A stretch of 64,000 nt of DNA from Rhodovastum sp963714255. Lineage in GTDB: Bacteria; Pseudomonadota; Alphaproteobacteria; Acetobacterales; Acetobacteraceae. Shown here in pieces: positions 49,562-59,176 of the stretch. The notes beneath the pieces were generated by a model. The model worked only from the letters and a program-made list of their open reading frames with translations, did no database searches and was not told where the DNA came from. Location: the NCBI GenBank assembly GCA_963714255.1, contig CAVQNU010000006.1, forward strand, positions 248,001 to 312,000. The letters run 5' to 3'. Both the position numbers and the translations under genes were made by a program. Each line of letters begins with the position of its first letter. Positions within the stretch are counted from its first letter, which is position 1.

Positions 49562-51172
49562 TTACTGTCCCGCGACCGTGATGGGATGTCCGCCGCTTGG
49601 CGCCGGTGCGCCGCCGGACGCGGTCTTGGCCTTGTCGCCTTCGCGGTGCCACCACCCGCCGCCCAGCGCCTGGTACAGCGCGGCGGCGTCGCCGAAGCGG
49701 GTTGCCTGTGCCTGCACGCGCGTTGCAACGGCGTTCTGATACGCCTGGATGGCCTGCAGCAGCGTCAGATAGTTCACGTAGCCGGTCTGTTGCTGCTTCT
49801 CGGTCAGATCGAGCGTGATCTTCGCTTCCTTTTCGGCGTAGGCGGCGGTCTTCAGCGCGGTGGCGTCGGAGACCAGCGCGTGTAACGTGTCGGCCACGTT
49901 CTGGAATGCGGAGATGACCGTGCTGCGGTACTGCGCTTGCGCCTGCAGCAGCGCCTGGTCGGCGGCGCGCCGGCGGTGCAGCAGGGTGAAGCCTTCGAAC
50001 AAGGGCTGGGTGACGCTCCAGGATGCGTTCCAGAACGGTCCGCCCGGTTGCAGGATCTCGCCGAGCACCGAGGCCGCGCCGCCAGCGCCGGCGGCGATGT
50101 TCACCTGCGGCAGCATGTTCGCAATGGCGACGCCGACCTGCGCGCTGGCCGAGTGCACCTGCTCTTCGGCCGCCCGTACGTCGGGCCGCTGCTGCAGCAA
50201 CGACGAGGGCAGGCTCACCGGCAGTTCTTCGGGCAACTGGATGGCGTCCAGCTCGAAGGTCTGCGGAACGTCCTGGTTCGGCAGATTGCCGACCAGGGCG
50301 CGGATCAGGTCGCGGGTCTGCTCGTACTGCTTTTCCAGCGGCGGCAGCAGCGCCTGCGCGGCGGCCAGCGCCGCCTCCTGTGCCGCCACGTCGATGCCCA
50401 TGGCATAGCCGACGCGCTGCTGGTGCCTGAGGATGTCCAGCGCCTTCTCGTTGACGCGGATGATTTCCTTGGTCGCCGCGATCTGCGCCCGGGTCGAGGC
50501 TTCCTGCAGAGCGGCGGCGACCACGTTGGAAGCCAGCGTGATATAGGCCGCCTCGAGGGCGAAGCGCTGGGCGTCCGCCTGTGCCTTCAAGGATTCGACC
50601 GTGCGGCGGTTGAGGCCGAACAGATCGGGGGTAAAACCAACGGTCAACTGCGCCGTGTGGAACGTATAGATGATCGGCGCATTGGGCCGTGAGGGCGTGA
50701 TGTTGGCGCCGTTCCCCTGGTACCCGGGCGCGCTGGAGCCGGCGGTATTACCCGCGGTCTGCTGACTGACCCCGGTGTAGTTGGCCTGGATGGTCGGGTA
50801 GAAGAAGCCCTGCTGCGCATAGACTTGCTCTTGCGCCTGTTTCAAGGTCGCCACCGCCGCATCGATCGTCGGGTTGGCCTTGAAGGCCTGGGCGACCAGC
50901 GCATCCAGGGCGGGCGACTTGAACAATGTCCACCAGTCGAACTCGATGTCGCGGCCGAGCGCGAAGTGCTCCGCCTCGCCGCCATGCACCGGCGCCGAAT
51001 CGGTTTTCGGCGGCAACGGCGCCGGGGTGTAGTCGGCGCCGGGCGGTGTCTCAGCAGGTTTGAAGTCGGGCCCGACGGCGCAAGCCGAGAGCAGCGAGGC
51101 GACGCCAATGGCAGCCGCGATCGCCGGGGCACGGGTCGCTCGTATCCGATTGTGTTGTGGTCGCGCGGCCAC
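49562..51172 (-). CDS. outer-membrane efflux lipoprotein (OprM/NodT type)
   Basis: This is the outer-membrane channel of a tripartite efflux pump. From GTG 51172 (GGAG upstream) it has 536 residues; GTG 51223 is an alternative. A lipoprotein signal ends LLSAC (lipid-modified Cys), followed by AVGPDFKPAETPPGADYT. The OEP fold appears as two repeats of long helices (ATLKQAQEQVYAQQGFFYPT; AQYRSTVISAFQNVADTLHA) with PSSLLQQRPDVRAAEEQ, a family hallmark. It is divergent from the adaptor and pump genes, with which it should assemble. Confidence 0.9.
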   Translation of the reverse strand: MAARPQHNRIRATRAPAIAAAIGVASLLSACAVGPDFKPAETPPGADYTPAPLPPKTDSAPVHGGEAEHFALGRDIEFDWWTLFKSPALDALVAQAFKANPTIDAAVATLKQAQEQVYAQQGFFYPTIQANYTGVSQQTAGNTAGSSAPGYQGNGANITPSRPNAPIIYTFHTAQLTVGFTPDLFGLNRRTVESLKAQADAQRFALEAAYITLASNVVAAALQEASTRAQIAATKEIIRVNEKALDILRHQQRVGYAMGIDVAAQEAALAAAQALLPPLEKQYEQTRDLIRALVGNLPNQDVPQTFELDAIQLPEELPVSLPSSLLQQRPDVRAAEEQVHSASAQVGVAIANMLPQVNIAAGAGGAASVLGEILQPGGPFWNASWSVTQPLFEGFTLLHRRRAADQALLQAQAQYRSTVISAFQNVADTLHALVSDATALKTAAYAEKEAKITLDLTEKQQQTGYVNYLTLLQAIQAYQNAVATRVQAQATRFGDAAALYQALGGGWWHREGDKAKTASGGAPAPSGGHPITVAGQ

Positions 51173-51328
51173 GCCTGCCACTCCATCTGAATAATGAAGT
51201 CCGACCTTACGAAGTGCCGCCACCGGACGGAACTGTCACAAGTCACAGGGCGGAGTGCGATTTGTCACAGTAGACTGCGGTGCGCCCAGACACGATCGTT
51301 GCTCCGTTAAGAAGGGCGAGGTGGGTGC
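51173..51328. promoter_or_regulatory. divergent promoter region of the efflux genes with TCACA repeats
   Basis: Three direct TCACA motifs stand at 51236-51240, 51243-51247 and 51265-51269 (7 and 22 bases apart; the first and third as TGTCACA). Such regularly spaced half-sites suggest a response-regulator or dimer operator controlling both divergent efflux genes. The binding protein is not known. Confidence 0.4.
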
Positions 51329-52615
51329 ATGGATATCCGGGGTTTGCTGCGCGATGCGATGGCCAGGCATCTGCTGGGCGGTGCGTTGGGCGGGGTGGTT
51401 GTAGCGGCGGCGCTGGGCGGCGCCTTCCTGTTGGCCGGCCGGCCAACATGGTCGGACTTTGTGCCGGCCAAGGCGAATGCGGCAGCGAACGACAAGCCTG
51501 CCGCAGCACCGAACGACAAGCCAGCGGCCGACCCGGGCCGGGGTGGTTCCGGCGATCCGCTGGCGGCGGAAAGCGTCGAACTGAGCCCGGCGCAGCTGCA
51601 TGCGTTCAGGATCGAACCGGTCGGATTGCGCGCCTTTCCGGTCCAGGACCTGGCGATCGGCAGTATCGACTTCAATGAAGACCTGGAAGTTCAGGTGTTC
51701 ACCCCGTACCAGGGGCGGATCGTCAGCCTGTTCCCCAAGGTCGGCGACGACGTGCAGAAAGGCCAGACGCTGTTCACCATCGACAGCGCCGATCTTCTGC
51801 AGGCGGAATCGACGCTGATCAGTGCGGCCGGCGTGCTGCGCCTGACCAGCCGGGCGCTGGCGCGTGCCAAGGAGCTTTATGCGGCCAACGGCATCGCCCA
51901 GAAGGACTATGACCAGGCGATCTCCGACCAGCAGGGCGCCGAGGCTTCCTACCGGGCGGCGTTCGACGCGGTGCGCATTTTCGGCAAAACCGCGGCCGAA
52001 ATCGAGAAGGTCGCAACGACGCACCACATCGATTCCATTCTGGTCGTGCCGAGCCCGGTCTCCGGCCGGGTAACCGCGCGCGTGGCCGCCCCGGGCCTGT
52101 TCGTGCAGCCGGGCAACGCGCCGGCGCCGTATACGGTCGCCGATATCTCGACGATGTGGATGCTGGCGAACGTGCCGGAAAGCGACATCGCCCGCTACAA
52201 GGAAGGCCAGGCGGTTTCGGTCACCGTGGCGGCCTATCGGGACCACGTGTTCGACGGCCGCATCACCACCCTGGGCACGACGGTCGATCCGAATACGCGG
52301 CGGGTGTTTCTGCGCTCGGAGATTGCCGATCCGAACCATCTTCTGCGCTCCGGCATGTTCGCCAATTTTGTCATCAGCACCGGCGATACGCTGCAGTCGC
52401 TTGCGGTTCCCCTCAACGGCGTCGCCCGCGAAGGCGACGGCACGATGACCGTCTGGGTGACCACAGATCGCAAGCGCTTCACCAAGCGGACGGTGAAGCT
52501 GGGCGTGCAGCAGGCCGGCTATCATCAAATACTGGAAGGTCTGCAGCCGGGCGAGCTGATCGCCGCCACCGGCGCGCTGTTCCTCAGCAACGCCCTGAAC
52601 GGGGTAGAGGAGTGA
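51329..52615 (+). CDS. RND efflux periplasmic adaptor (HlyD/CusB family)
   Basis: This adaptor joins the RND pump to the outer-membrane channel. The product is 428 residues. It has an N-terminal membrane anchor (LLGGALGGVVVAAALGGAFL), an Ala/Pro spacer, a lipoyl-like half-motif (QGRIVSLFPKVGDDVQKGQT), a helical hairpin (RALARAKELYAANGIAQKDY), a beta-barrel domain (TMWMLANVPESDIARYKEG) and a membrane-proximal domain (AGYHQILEGLQPGELIAATG). No His/Met-rich metal site is evident. It precedes the pump gene by 135 bases. Confidence 0.92.
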   Translation: MDIRGLLRDAMARHLLGGALGGVVVAAALGGAFLLAGRPTWSDFVPAKANAAANDKPAAAPNDKPAADPGRGGSGDPLAAESVELSPAQLHAFRIEPVGLRAFPVQDLAIGSIDFNEDLEVQVFTPYQGRIVSLFPKVGDDVQKGQTLFTIDSADLLQAESTLISAAGVLRLTSRALARAKELYAANGIAQKDYDQAISDQQGAEASYRAAFDAVRIFGKTAAEIEKVATTHHIDSILVVPSPVSGRVTARVAAPGLFVQPGNAPAPYTVADISTMWMLANVPESDIARYKEGQAVSVTVAAYRDHVFDGRITTLGTTVDPNTRRVFLRSEIADPNHLLRSGMFANFVISTGDTLQSLAVPLNGVAREGDGTMTVWVTTDRKRFTKRTVKLGVQQAGYHQILEGLQPGELIAATGALFLSNALNGVEE

Positions 52616-52750
52616 GCGGGGCGGGGCAGGCCCCGCCCGCACCGGGCCGGTGCAAGCTGGCGCACGGCCGTTCGCGGTGAAGCCTTTGTCATATCTTGAG
52701 GCTGCGACAGATCCGCGGCTGCAGGTGACCAATCCAGGATAGGATGTTCG

Positions 52751-55700
52751 ATGTTAAAATCCGTTCTCTCGTTCGGGCTGACCAAGCGCCCGCTTATTAT
52801 GCTTGGCCTGTTCGTGTTCATCTGCACCGGCGTTGCCGCCTACTTTAAGCTGAACATCGAAGCCTATCCAAATCCGGCGCCGGTGATCCTGGAAATCACC
52901 GCCCAGTCGGGCGGCCTGTCGGCCGAGGAGATGGAGCGGTACTATACCATTCCGATGGAAGTCGGCCTGGCGGCGACCCCGGGGGTGAACAATATCCGCT
53001 CCACCTCGTTCTACGGGCTGTCGTTTGTCCGGGTGACCTTCGACTACGGGGTGGATTATTATTTCGCTCTGACCCAGGCCGCCCTGAGCCTGCAGCAGAA
53101 CGTCAGCCTGCCCAATAACGTGCAGCCGCAGATCCAGGGATCGAGCCTGGTCGGCGAGGTGTTCCGCTATCAGGTCACCGGACCGCCGCATTTCGGGCTG
53201 ACCAATCTGCGCACGGTGGAAGACTGGGTGCTGCAGCGCCGGCTGCTGACCGTGCCCGGCGTCGTGCAGGTGAACACCTGGGGCGGCACCACCAAGGAAT
53301 TCGAGATCGAGGCGGATCTGCACAAGCTCGATGCCTACGGCATCACCATTCCGCAAATGCTGAACGCGGTCGGCAACGCCAACATCAACGTCGGCGGCCG
53401 CACCATCAATATCGGCCAGCAATCGGTCAACATCCGCGGCGTCGGCCTGATCGACAGTGGGGGAGCGGAAAATCTCGCCCAGGGCTACAAGATCGACGAC
53501 ATCGAGAACATCGTGCTGACCCAGGTCAACGGGATCCCGGTGACCGTGAAGGACGTGGCGCACGTCTATGTCGGCAATGTGCCCAGGCTGGGCAAGGCCG
53601 GGCGGGATGCCGAGGACGACGTGGTCGCGGCCATCGTGGTGATGAACCGCACGTTGCATACCAACGACGTGGTGCCGCGCATCAAGGCCGAGGTCGAGAA
53701 GATCAACAGGGACGGCAGCCTGCCGCCGGGCGTCAAGCTGGTGCCGTTCTATGACCGCACCGACCTGGTGGCGGTGACGACCCACACCGTCATGCACAAC
53801 CTGGTATTCGGCTGCGTGCTGGTGTTCCTGATCCAGTGGATCTTCCTCGGCGACCTGCGCAGCGCGATCATCGTCGGCGTCAATATTCCCTTCGCCCTGT
53901 TCTTCGCCATCTGCATGCTGGTGCTGCGCGGCGAGGACGCCAACCTGCTGTCGATCGGCGCCGTCGATTTCGGCATCATCATCAACTCGGCGGTGATCCT
54001 GGTGGAGAACGTCTTCCGCAACTTCCAGCTTCCCGCGCCCGAACGGCGGCAGATCCTGGAGGATATGTCGGAAGGCGTGTTCGGCGACGACCCGTCGTCC
54101 GGCCCGGCCGCGATCGGCTGGACCGAGCGGCTGCGGCTGATCCTGTTCAGCTGCCTGCAGATCGACCGCGCCATCTTCTTTTCCACCGCCATCACGGTCG
54201 CCGCCTTCGTGCCGCTGTTCACCATGCAGGGCGTCGAGGGCCAGATCTTCAGCCCGATGGCACGCACCTATGGCTATGCCCTGGCCGGCGCGCTGATGGC
54301 CACCTTCACCGTCACCCCGGTGCTGACCTCGTACCTGCTGCCCAAGAACGTCAGCGAGCACGAGACGCTGATCGTGCGGCTGCTGAGCGCCATCTACAAC
54401 CCTGTGCTGCGCTGGTCGCTCGATCACCGGCGGCTGGTCGTTGTGTTCGGTCTGCTCGTCCTGGTCGGCACCGGCTTCCTCGGGCGCAATCTCGGCAGCG
54501 AGTTCCTGCCGGCCCTGGAAGAGGGCAACATGTGGATCCGTGCCTCGATGCCGTCCACCATCTCGCTCGAAGCGGCGATGCCGTATGTCAGCAAGATGCG
54601 CGAGATCCTGAAAAGCCATCCGGAGGTGATCACCGTCGTCTCGCAGCACGGCCGGCCGGACAACGGCAGCGATGCCGCCGGCTTCTTCAACGCCGAGTTC
54701 TTCGTGCCGCTGAAGCCGTTCGATACCTGGCGGGCCGGCTACACCAAGGACATGCTGATCAAGGATCTGCAGGCCGAATTCGCCCGCGAGTTCACCGGCA
54801 TCGGCTTCAACTTCTCGCAGTACATCCAGGACAACGTCGAAGAGGGCCTGTCGGGCATCAAAGGCGCCAACTCGGTCAAGATCATCGGCCGCGATCTCAA
54901 TACGCTGGAGAAACTTGGCGCCCAGGTCATGGCTGAAATGCAGCAGGTCCGGGGGATCACCGATCTGGGGATATTCCGCGTCCTCGGCCAGCCCAACCTG
55001 AACGTCACCGTCGACCGCGCCAAGGCCGCGCGCTATGGCCTCAACACCGGCGACGTGAACACGGTCGTACAGGCCGCCCTCGGCGGCACGCTGGCCACCA
55101 CCCAGCTCGAAGGCGACCGCCAGTTCAACGTGACGCTGCGGCTGGCGCCGGAGTACCGCGAGAACATCGACCAGGTACGCGCGATCAAGGTCGGCTACAC
55201 GACGCCCGCGGGCAGCAACGCCTATATTCCGCTGAGCGAACTCGCCACCATTACTCTCGACACCGGCGCCTCGTATATCTTCCATGAGTTCAAACGAACG
55301 GTTCATTCCGATCAAGTTCAGCGTGCGCGACCGCGACCTCGGCGGCGCCGTGGCGGAGGCGCAGGCGCGGATCGCGCAGAACGTGAAGCTGCCGAACGGC
55401 TACCGGCTGATCTGGGCCGGCGAGTTCGAGGAACTGCAGCAGGCGCAGAAGCGCCTGGCCATTTCGGTGCCGATCAGCCTGGCGATTATCCTTGTGCTGC
55501 TTTACGTGCTGTTCAACTCGCTGCGCGACAGCCTGCTGGCCTTGTCGGGCATTCCCTTCGCGGTCACCGGCGGCATTCTGGCGTTGCTGGTCACCGGGCT
55601 CGACTTCAGCATCTCCGGCGCCATCGGCTTTATCTCGCTGTTCGGCGTGTCGGTCATGAACGGTATCCTGGTGCTCACCTATTATCACCAGGTGCGCCAG

Positions 55701-55991
55701 GGCAGCGGCGCCGACCCGCAGGCATCGATGTTCCGCGCCGCCAGCCAGCGCATGCGGCCCATGCTGATGACGGCCTTGTCGGCCTGCATCGGCCTGCTGC
55801 CGGCGGCGGTTTCGACCGGCATCGGCAGCCAGGTGCAGCGTCCGCTGGCGACCGTGGTGGTGGGCGGAATGCTGGTCGGGCCGCTGCTGCTGTTGGTGGT
55901 CGTACCGGCCTTCGGCTTGTTGTTCCTCAACAAGAGTGATACTCCCACCGGCGACGCCAAGCTGTTCGGGCCAGAGACGCCCGAAGTCTGA
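52751..55991 (+). CDS. RND efflux pump (CzcA/CusA-like), apparent +1 frameshift
   Basis: This is an inner-membrane proton-driven pump. The first frame encodes residues 1 to about 846 (LSFGLTKRPLIMLGLFVFI ... DTGASYIFHE) and the rest is in the next frame (NERFIPIKFSVRDRDLGGAV ... LLVVVPAFGLLFLNKSD). The span is 3241 bases, one over 1080 codons; removing one T near 55289 restores HESNERFIPIKFSV and a normal 1079-residue pump. Helix 4 has Asp406 and Glu419, but CzcA's middle acidic residue is Asn412 (DFGIIINSAVILVEN), so classical metal export is doubtful. The gene is broken or misread. Confidence 0.85.
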
Positions 55992-56015
55992 TGGCCGGCA
56001 AAGGAAACACAGAAA

Positions 56016-56231
56016 ATGTTCGCACGTATCATGCTGGTATTCGTGCTGCTCGGCGGCTGGGTCACACTCGGTGTGACCCCGGCTTCCGCGGTCGGCCCGA
56101 ACGGCACCGGTCGCTTCGCCAAGGCCGGGATGATCACCAGCTCCATCGGGGGGGCGCCGACGAAGAACCCGGGCTGCATCGGCTGCCCCTCCGGGGGCAA
56201 GACCGGCGGCAACAAGCCGAACCATCGCTAG
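56016..56231 (+). CDS. small exported protein with Cys pair
   Basis: The product is 71 residues. A signal peptide (MLVFVLLGGWVTLGVTPASA) is followed by a mature peptide of about 46 residues containing PGCIGCPSGGKTGGNKPNHR, with a Cys-x-x-Cys and a Gly/Lys/Asn-rich tail. It starts 25 bases after the pump stop with an AAGGAAA site, so it is probably co-transcribed with the efflux genes. I recognise no family; a periplasmic metal or redox role is only a guess from the Cys pair. Confidence 0.6.
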   Translation: MFARIMLVFVLLGGWVTLGVTPASAVGPNGTGRFAKAGMITSSIGGAPTKNPGCIGCPSGGKTGGNKPNHR

Positions 56232-56269
56232 CCAGGCAACAGCAGGCAGGATTGAGGCGGCGTGTTGTG

Positions 56270-56875
56270 CTACGGTTCGATCAACTGGCCGGCCGCCGCC
56301 TTGACTGCCGCATGCATCCGCGTGGTGGTGTTCAGTTTCACGCGGGCATTGTCGATATGGAAATCGACCGTTCGCTTGGTCAGTCCAAGGATTTGGGCGA
56401 TTTCCGCCAACGTCTTGCCGCGGGCGGCCCAGGTCAGTGTCTCTACTTCACGCTCGGTGAGGTTGACCCGCCGCGGCCAGATGGCCGTCCGGGCCACCCG
56501 TGCCAGGCGGGCGACGATGATGGTTATCAGGATGTCGAAATCGACCGGCTTGGTGACATAGTCGTCCGCCCCAAGCTGGCGCCCTTTCAGTTCGTTCTCC
56601 CGATCGGACAGGGCCGTCAGGTAAATGAAGGGCATGCTGCTGAAACGCGGCGCAATGGCGATCAACCGTTCCAGCAGCGCAAAGCCGGACAGGATGGGCA
56701 TGCTGATGTCGGCGAGCACGATATCGGGCTGTTTTTCCAGGATGGCCTGGAACCCTTGCTCGCCGTCATAGGCAACGCTGGCTTTGAAGCCGCGGTCCAC
56801 CAGTTCTTCGGCGATCAGCCCAACCGTATCACGGTCGTCGTCAACACAAAGAACGTGCCGGCGCAGAACCTCCAT
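56270..56875 (-). CDS. response regulator with LuxR-type DNA-binding domain
   Basis: The product is 201 residues. Its receiver domain has the acidic pocket Asp12-14, phospho-acceptor Asp56 in IVLADISMP, LTALSD (conserved Thr) and TKPVD (conserved Lys). The C-terminal HTH domain begins NLTEREVETLTWAARG and continues LAEIAQILGLTKRTVDFHI (about 145-190). It probably controls the neighbouring efflux genes with the divergent kinase as partner. The ATG at 56875 is chosen; a longer start at 56902 is possible. Confidence 0.92.
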   Translation of the reverse strand: MEVLRRHVLCVDDDRDTVGLIAEELVDRGFKASVAYDGEQGFQAILEKQPDIVLADISMPILSGFALLERLIAIAPRFSSMPFIYLTALSDRENELKGRQLGADDYVTKPVDFDILITIIVARLARVARTAIWPRRVNLTEREVETLTWAARGKTLAEIAQILGLTKRTVDFHIDNARVKLNTTTRMHAAVKAAAGQLIEP

Positions 56876-57070
56876 CGGTACCCCAATTCCCGCAAGCGCC
56901 ACCGCCGGGAGGCGACGCGCATCCCGCCCTGGGTCGCTCCAATCGGGCTAATTTCTTATCTTGGCGGCGTTCGGCAGTCAAATCCGCCGTCCGCGCCACG
57001 GCAGCGCTGCATGGCGCTGCCCCACGCCGCGCCGCCGCGCGCGTGTGCCGGGCCGGGATGAGCGGGAGCC
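56876..57070. promoter_or_regulatory. divergent promoter region of the two-component genes
   Basis: These 195 bases lie between the response regulator and the kinase and should hold both promoters. I see no clear box; a CGCCGCGCCGCCGCGCGCG run lies near 57025. Confidence 0.35.
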
Positions 57071-58702
57071 ATGTTCGGCGATGACCCGGCAGATCACGGC
57101 GCCAGCGCGGTGAAATACCGGCAAACTCTCAGGGGCCGGCTGTCGCTGTTTTTCCTGGCGCTGTTCGCCATCATCGTCAGTCTTGGCGTCGTCAGCGTCT
57201 GGAGCCTGGGCACGTCGAATGAGGCATCGACCGACGTGCGCGACCGCTGGCTGCCCAATACCAGGCTGCTCGGCGATCTGAACAATTTCACTTCGGATTA
57301 CCGCACCGCGGAAGCCGACATCCTGCTGGCATCGGACGAAACCGCGCGCGCCGGGGCCTTGCATGATCTCCAGCAGCTCGATCAGCAGATCACCCGCGCC
57401 CAGCAAGGATACGAGCGGATCCACCATGACGAGCAGGAAACCGGCCTCTACCGGAAATTCAGTTCCGCCTGGGCCGCCTACAAGAGCTTGGCCAACCGCG
57501 TCGCGTCGCTGCTGTCCGCCGGACACATTGTGCAAGCGGGGGAACTCTACCGGGCGATGTCGCGATCGACCTACAATTCGGCAAGTGACCTGCTTGGGCG
57601 GCTGACCGGCTACAACGAGATGCGGGCAGCCGAGGCCAGCGAACACTCCGTGCACGCGTACGAGCGGGCGCGCTGGCTGCTGGGGGGGGGGCTGCTGGCG
57701 GCAGGCCTGATGCTCGTTCTCGTTATCTATAAGGTCAGAAATTCGGTTTCCCGCCCGCTGCTGGATCTGGGGGCGGCGATGCGCCAGCTGGCTGCGCACA
57801 ACACCGATATTGAAGTCGGCCATACCGGCCGGACCGACGAGATCGGCGAAATGGCGCGCGCGGTTGAAGTGTTCCGCAACAATGCGATCGACCTGGCGCG
57901 AAGCCAGTGCGGCCTTGCCCGGCAGGCGGCACTTCTTGAAGAACAACTGGCGCACGAACAGAATGTGACCCAGGTGCAGCGCAACTTCCTGGCGATGGTT
58001 ACGCATGAATTCCGCACCCCGCTGACCCAGATCGACGGCCAGGCCCAGCGTCTGATCAGCCTGCGCGACCGGCTGCGCGGCGACAACGTGGTCGAGCGGG
58101 CCTCCAGGATGCGGGCGGCGGTGGCGCGGATCGTCCGGCTGATCGACAATCTGGTCGATACCTCGCGGCTGCTCGACGGCGACGCTAATCTGCTGCTGCG
58201 GCCAGCGGAGATCGATCTGGGCGCGGTGTTGCGCGATGCGTGCCGCTGGCACCGGGAGACGTCGCCCGGCGTGCAGGTGCGGGAATATTTCGAGGCGGAG
58301 CGGTTGCCGATGCGCGGCAATTCGCAGTTGCTGTTTCAGGTATTCAGTAACATTATATCGAACGCGATAAAATATTCCCCGGAGGGCGCCGATATTGAAA
58401 TCTACGCTTCGCAATCCGCAGACGCAACGTCGATCGTCATCAAGGATCACGGCCTCGGGATTCCGGAGCAGGATCGGACGCAGATATTTGCGCGATATTA
58501 TCGCGGCAGCAACGTAACCGGCTTTCACGGAACCGGTGTCGGTTTGTTTCTCGTAGCAACGGTCGTGCATCTGCACGGTGGGAATATCGCTGTCGAGAGT
58601 TCGGAGGGACTTGGGTCCACCTTCACCATCATCCTTCCCAAGGATTTCTTGCCGAGCGAAACCTACGGCCGGTCACGGCCGCCGCACCGGCTGGAACAGT
58701 GA
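57071..58702 (+). CDS. HAMP-containing sensor histidine kinase
   Basis: The product is 543 residues. A first membrane helix (LSLFFLALFAIIVSLGVVSV, about 24-43) is followed by a periplasmic four-helix-bundle sensor (44-195), a second helix (LLGGGLLAAGLMLVLVIYKV), HAMP (about 216-270), HisKA with phospho-acceptor His312 in MVTHEFRTPLTQ, and an HATPase domain with N box NIISNAIKYSP, G1 DHGLGIP and G2 GTGVGLFLV. It is divergent from the LuxR-type response regulator, its likely partner. The sensed signal is unknown. Confidence 0.93.
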   Translation: MFGDDPADHGASAVKYRQTLRGRLSLFFLALFAIIVSLGVVSVWSLGTSNEASTDVRDRWLPNTRLLGDLNNFTSDYRTAEADILLASDETARAGALHDLQQLDQQITRAQQGYERIHHDEQETGLYRKFSSAWAAYKSLANRVASLLSAGHIVQAGELYRAMSRSTYNSASDLLGRLTGYNEMRAAEASEHSVHAYERARWLLGGGLLAAGLMLVLVIYKVRNSVSRPLLDLGAAMRQLAAHNTDIEVGHTGRTDEIGEMARAVEVFRNNAIDLARSQCGLARQAALLEEQLAHEQNVTQVQRNFLAMVTHEFRTPLTQIDGQAQRLISLRDRLRGDNVVERASRMRAAVARIVRLIDNLVDTSRLLDGDANLLLRPAEIDLGAVLRDACRWHRETSPGVQVREYFEAERLPMRGNSQLLFQVFSNIISNAIKYSPEGADIEIYASQSADATSIVIKDHGLGIPEQDRTQIFARYYRGSNVTGFHGTGVGLFLVATVVHLHGGNIAVESSEGLGSTFTIILPKDFLPSETYGRSRPPHRLEQ

Positions 58703-58861
58703 TGCGTGGAGTTTCGGGAATTGTCTCGGTGGACCCGGCGCTGCCGACCGGTATTTCCGGTGGGTCGCGCGCCAATGATCGTTATAATGGCTGTGGACGG
58801 GCAAGTGCCGCAGCCAATCCTGCGGAAAATCACGGCAAACGTTAAGTGAAAGGAACAAAAC

Positions 58862-59149
58862 ATGGTTTGGTATGGAAGCCCTGAGTATAATGCCCGACTG
58901 AAGGCTGCGGGCAAGCGGATCGCGCTCGATCATATTTTAAAGGAATTACTTATTGAAGTGGCTCGCATGCACTCTTCGCCGGCCGCATGTCTGGATGAGC
59001 TCCAGGCGCGCGTGCATAACAGGTTCAAACTCGAATCGGAGCCGGGAAGCCACGAGGTGCACGTGCACGCCGAAGCAGCGAGCTATGCCGACGAATACTT
59101 TGAAACGGTCCGGGCGACGCTGCAGCAAGAAAATCCGACTGAAGGGTAA
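58862..59149 (+). CDS. small protein of unknown function
   Basis: The product is 95 residues, soluble, without a signal peptide. It starts MVWYGSPEYNARLKAAGKRI and has a helical middle (ILKELLIEVARMHSSPAACL) and an acidic C-terminus (YADEYFETVRATLQQENP). It has a clear ribosome site (AAAGGAAC) 6 bases before ATG. Its base composition is noticeably lower in GC than its neighbours, which may mean recent acquisition. No family is recognised. Confidence 0.6.
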   Translation: MVWYGSPEYNARLKAAGKRIALDHILKELLIEVARMHSSPAACLDELQARVHNRFKLESEPGSHEVHVHAEAASYADEYFETVRATLQQENPTEG

Positions 59150-59176
59150 GTTTGTCCCGGCTGACCCGCGTGTCAG

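Noticed and set aside
52754..55315. 853-codon minus-strand frame opposite the RND pump
   Set aside because: It mirrors the codon pattern of the pump, is His/Asp/Arg/Gln-rich, and has no ribosome site or motif; the pump strand carries clear RND signatures.
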